Source: an uncultured Clostridia bacterium
GTDB taxonomy: Bacteria; Bacillota; Clostridia; Oscillospirales; UMGS1783
NCBI GenBank assembly: GCA_937892635.1
Contig: CALBKB010000219.1
Coordinates: 1 to 7,408 of the forward strand
DNA: 7,408 bases
Direction of reading: 5' to 3'
In this document: positions 5,293 through 7,408 of the stretch, one piece after another
Layout: every line of letters starts with the position of its first letter
How positions within the stretch are numbered: the stretch's first letter is position 1
Program-made: the position numbers and the translations under genes
Notes under the pieces: generated by a model
The model's database searches: none
The model's input: the letters and a program-made list of their open reading frames with translations, nothing else
What the model was told of the DNA's origin: nothing

Positions 5293-6573
5293 TTATTGTG
5301 TCAATAACTTTTCAACAACTGCAAGCTTCGCACAGACACAGAATACATCCATCGCTTTTTGCAGATCATCAAGGGAGGGAAAACTGGGCGCAATACGAAT
5401 ATTGCTATCCTGAGGATCTTGTTTACAAGGAAATGTTGCACCGGCTCCCGTCATAGTAACGCCCGCGTCTTTTACGAGTGCAACGATGCGCTTGGCGCAA
5501 CCGGGCATAGCATTATAGGAAACAAAATAGCCGCCCTTGGGTGTTATCCATGATCCGACACCGCAATCCGACAGCTCGCGCGCCAGCGTATCGGTGACAA
5601 TATCAAAGCGAGGACGCAATACTTTTGCATGTTTACGCATATGTTCTTTGATCCCATTGATATCCTTAAAGTACTTGATGTGACGCAACTCGTTGATTTT
5701 GTCAGGGCCAATGGTTTGAAAGAACATTTGTTTTTTAATAAATTCAACGTTTGCCTCCGAGGCAACCATGCATGCTACGCCTGCACCCGGGAAACAGATC
5801 TTTGAGGTCGAGGCGAACTCATAGATCATGTCTTCATTGCCATGTTCGCGTGCAAGAGAGAAAATCTCAGGGATTTCGATCTCTTCATCGGTCAAATGAT
5901 GCACAACGTAGGCATTGTCATAAAAGATACGGAAATCCTTAGCCGCAGGTTTAAGTGCTGCCAAACGATGAATTGTCTCATTAGAATAGACGATGCCGTC
6001 CGGATTGGAATATTTTGGTACACACCAAATGCCCTTAATCGTATCGTCGTTAGCTACTAACTTTTCAACGATATCCATATCCGGCCCCTGCTCGGTCATG
6101 GGAACGGTAATCAATTCAAAACCAAAGAACTCCGTGATGGCAAAATGACGGTCATATCCGGGTGACGGGCACAAAAACTTACGCTTTTCATGCGTACTCC
6201 AAGGCGAATCACCGCCCAAAACGCCGTGTGTCATAGCGCGAGCAATCGAGTCATACATCATGGTTAACGAGGAATTGCCACCAACAATGACCATAGTATC
6301 GTCAACATCAAGCAGATCGGCAAACAATTTCTTAATTGACGGCAAGCCATCGATAATGCCGTAGTTTCTTGCATCGGTGCCATCAATCATGCAATCAGCA
6401 TTATCCTTAATGCAGTGAAGCATATCCTCACTTAAATCCAGTTGCTCCTTACCGGGTTTGCCGCGCGACATATCTAAGGCTAAGCCTTGGGCTTGGATAG
6501 CTTTATATTGTGTCTTTAACTGCTCATGCAACTGCAGCAATTCTTCTTTTGTCATTTGTGCATATTGTTTCAT
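5293..6573 (-). CDS. Class I PLP aminotransferase, aspartate aminotransferase Ic (MocR-type) family
   Basis: The 426-residue enzyme transfers amino groups using pyridoxal phosphate. The family (PF12897, as with Corynebacterium glutamicum AspT) is recognised by its N-terminal LDMSRGKPGKEQLDLS (34-49). Other landmarks are GGNSSLTMMYD (98-108), CPSPGYDRHF (135-144), NPDG (190-193), YDNAY (218-222), the PLP lysine in STSK (Lys258), and SNIRIAPSF, where Arg393 should bind the substrate carboxylate. Aspartate:2-oxoglutarate transfer is the likeliest activity, but the substrate is inferred from family. The ATG at 6573 has AAAGGTG 8 bases upstream. A GTG at 6582 in frame overlaps that site and is less likely. 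It starts 11 bases after the rluB stop. Despite the family name this is not a DNA-binding MocR regulator: no HTH domain is present. Confidence 0.92.
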   Translation of the reverse strand: MKQYAQMTKEELLQLHEQLKTQYKAIQAQGLALDMSRGKPGKEQLDLSEDMLHCIKDNADCMIDGTDARNYGIIDGLPSIKKLFADLLDVDDTMVIVGGNSSLTMMYDSIARAMTHGVLGGDSPWSTHEKRKFLCPSPGYDRHFAITEFFGFELITVPMTEQGPDMDIVEKLVANDDTIKGIWCVPKYSNPDGIVYSNETIHRLAALKPAAKDFRIFYDNAYVVHHLTDEEIEIPEIFSLAREHGNEDMIYEFASTSKICFPGAGVACMVASEANVEFIKKQMFFQTIGPDKINELRHIKYFKDINGIKEHMRKHAKVLRPRFDIVTDTLARELSDCGVGSWITPKGGYFVSYNAMPGCAKRIVALVKDAGVTMTGAGATFPCKQDPQDSNIRIAPSFPSLDDLQKAMDVFCVCAKLAVVEKLLTQ

Positions 6574-6584
6574 TGTCTTCACCT

Positions 6585-7304
6585 TTATAATGTTTTCAAA
6601 TAATTGATTTCGTCATCTGTTAAAAAACGGGTTTGTCCGGGCTTTATGTTTCCCAAACGAAGTTGTCCAATCGATTCGCGTTTTAGCAAGGTAACTTCCA
6701 GTCCAAGCTGTTCACACATGCGCCGAATCTGCCGGTTTTTTCCTTCATAAATGGTTATATGAAAGACGCTCCTCGTTTCACTTTGCTCACGTACCTTGAC
6801 TTCGGCCGGTTGCAACTGCTCGCCGTCATCCAATGACATGCCTTGACTCATGGTTTCAATCATGGCAGCAGTTAATTCCCCGTTAACGGTTACTCTATAG
6901 GTTTTGGGAATATGTGCACTGGGTGATGTTAAACGGTTTGCAAGCTCACCGTCGTCGGTTAGCACTAACATTCCTTCGGAATCCTTATCGAGTCTACCCA
7001 CTGGATATACCCGCGCGCTAATATTGGGAATAAGGTCTTTAACACAACGTCGTCCCAACTCATCACTTAACGTGGTAACAAAGCCGCGAGGCTTATAAAG
7101 AATCAAATATGACGGTTTGCGTCGGGTAGAACGAAGCGGTTTACCATCCACTGCAATTTTTTCACTACCCACAACCGTTTGACCGATGCTTGCCGGTTTA
7201 CCATTGACGGTAACGCGTCCGTCTCGGATAAGCACTTCTCCCTGACGACGGGAACATAGCCCCTTATCAGCTAAATATTTTTGTAAACGAATTGGTTTCT
7301 CCAT
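6585..7304 (-). CDS. rluB: Pseudouridine synthase, RluB/RsuA family
   Basis: The enzyme turns specific uridines in ribosomal RNA into pseudouridine; RluB acts at the 23S rRNA position equivalent to E. coli 2605. The 239-residue product has an N-terminal S4 RNA-binding domain (about 5-50, RLQKYLADKGLCSRRQGE) and the RsuA-type catalytic domain. Motif GRLDKDSEGML (103-113) holds the catalytic Asp106, YLILYKPRG (66-74) opens the fold, and YEGKNRQIRRMCEQLG (186-201) is the third hallmark. Length is normal for the Gram-positive RluB group. RluB is preferred over RsuA or RluF from overall form, with moderate certainty. The ATG at 7304 has AGGAGGG 6 bases upstream. It heads the visible cluster with the aminotransferase and isomerase, though genes to the right of the window could belong to the same transcript. 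Confidence 0.92.
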   Translation of the reverse strand: MEKPIRLQKYLADKGLCSRRQGEVLIRDGRVTVNGKPASIGQTVVGSEKIAVDGKPLRSTRRKPSYLILYKPRGFVTTLSDELGRRCVKDLIPNISARVYPVGRLDKDSEGMLVLTDDGELANRLTSPSAHIPKTYRVTVNGELTAAMIETMSQGMSLDDGEQLQPAEVKVREQSETRSVFHITIYEGKNRQIRRMCEQLGLEVTLLKRESIGQLRLGNIKPGQTRFLTDDEINYLKTL

Positions 7305-7325
7305 GTTCCGCCCTCCTATCCGTAT

Positions 7326-7354
7326 ATTTTATATGATTTGTGCTTTTATAGCAA
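7326..7354 (-). promoter_or_regulatory. Possible promoter of rluB cluster
   Basis: On the minus strand TTGCTA (7354-7349, 4 of 6) is followed after 17 bases by TAAAAT (7331-7326, 5 of 6). The start would be near 7319, leaving only about 15 bases before the rluB ATG, just enough for its ribosome site. The region is AT-rich, so a chance match is quite possible. I see nothing else in the last 104 bases of the window. Confidence 0.35.
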
Positions 7355-7408
7355 CAAGAAATTCAAAATTCTTTTCATTTCACTGAGAATATTTTTACGT
7401 GTTTGCGG

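Overview
This window looks like chromosomal core sequence from an anaerobic bacterium of the Firmicutes type (Clostridia or a relative). The grounds are the Rnf gene order C-D-G, a stand-alone NrdR repressor, strong AGGAGG-type ribosome binding sites, sigma-A-like promoters with extended -10 boxes, and low-to-middling G+C judged by eye. The genus cannot be named from the sequence alone. Every gene lies on the minus strand, so the window reads from right to left. I see no mobile element, CRISPR array, rRNA or tRNA, and no gene-free stretch longer than about 150 bases.

Right third (7304 to 4500): a tight cluster of an RluB-type pseudouridine synthase, a class I aminotransferase of the aspartate aminotransferase Ic (Aminotran_MocR) type, and a TIM-barrel sugar phosphate isomerase/epimerase. 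Gaps are 11 and 22 bases, so they are probably co-transcribed. Their roles do not form one obvious pathway.

Middle (4410 to 2742): a promoter, a 90-residue protein probably of the DUF6514 family, the ribonucleotide reductase repressor nrdR, and a PHP-domain phosphoesterase that starts inside the nrdR stop codon (ATGA). The unit ends in a perfect 36-base palindrome that overlaps the PHP stop codon and probably acts as terminator.

Left third (2737 to 1): a strong promoter followed by rnfC, rnfD and the 5' part of rnfG, which runs off the window. These encode subunits of the Rnf complex, the membrane ferredoxin:NAD+ oxidoreductase that pumps Na+ or H+. The reading frames overlap (rnfC/rnfD by 1 base, rnfD/rnfG by 50). 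rnfE, rnfA and rnfB would be expected further left. The rnf promoter carries an inverted repeat over the -10 box and start site that looks like an operator.

The genes themselves are familiar. The parts most worth a second look are the rnf promoter/operator with its adjoining palindrome, the long rnfD/rnfG overlap with a charged N-terminal extension on RnfG, and a palindrome that partly fits an NrdR box upstream of the nrdR operon. I did not find a convincing undescribed system here.
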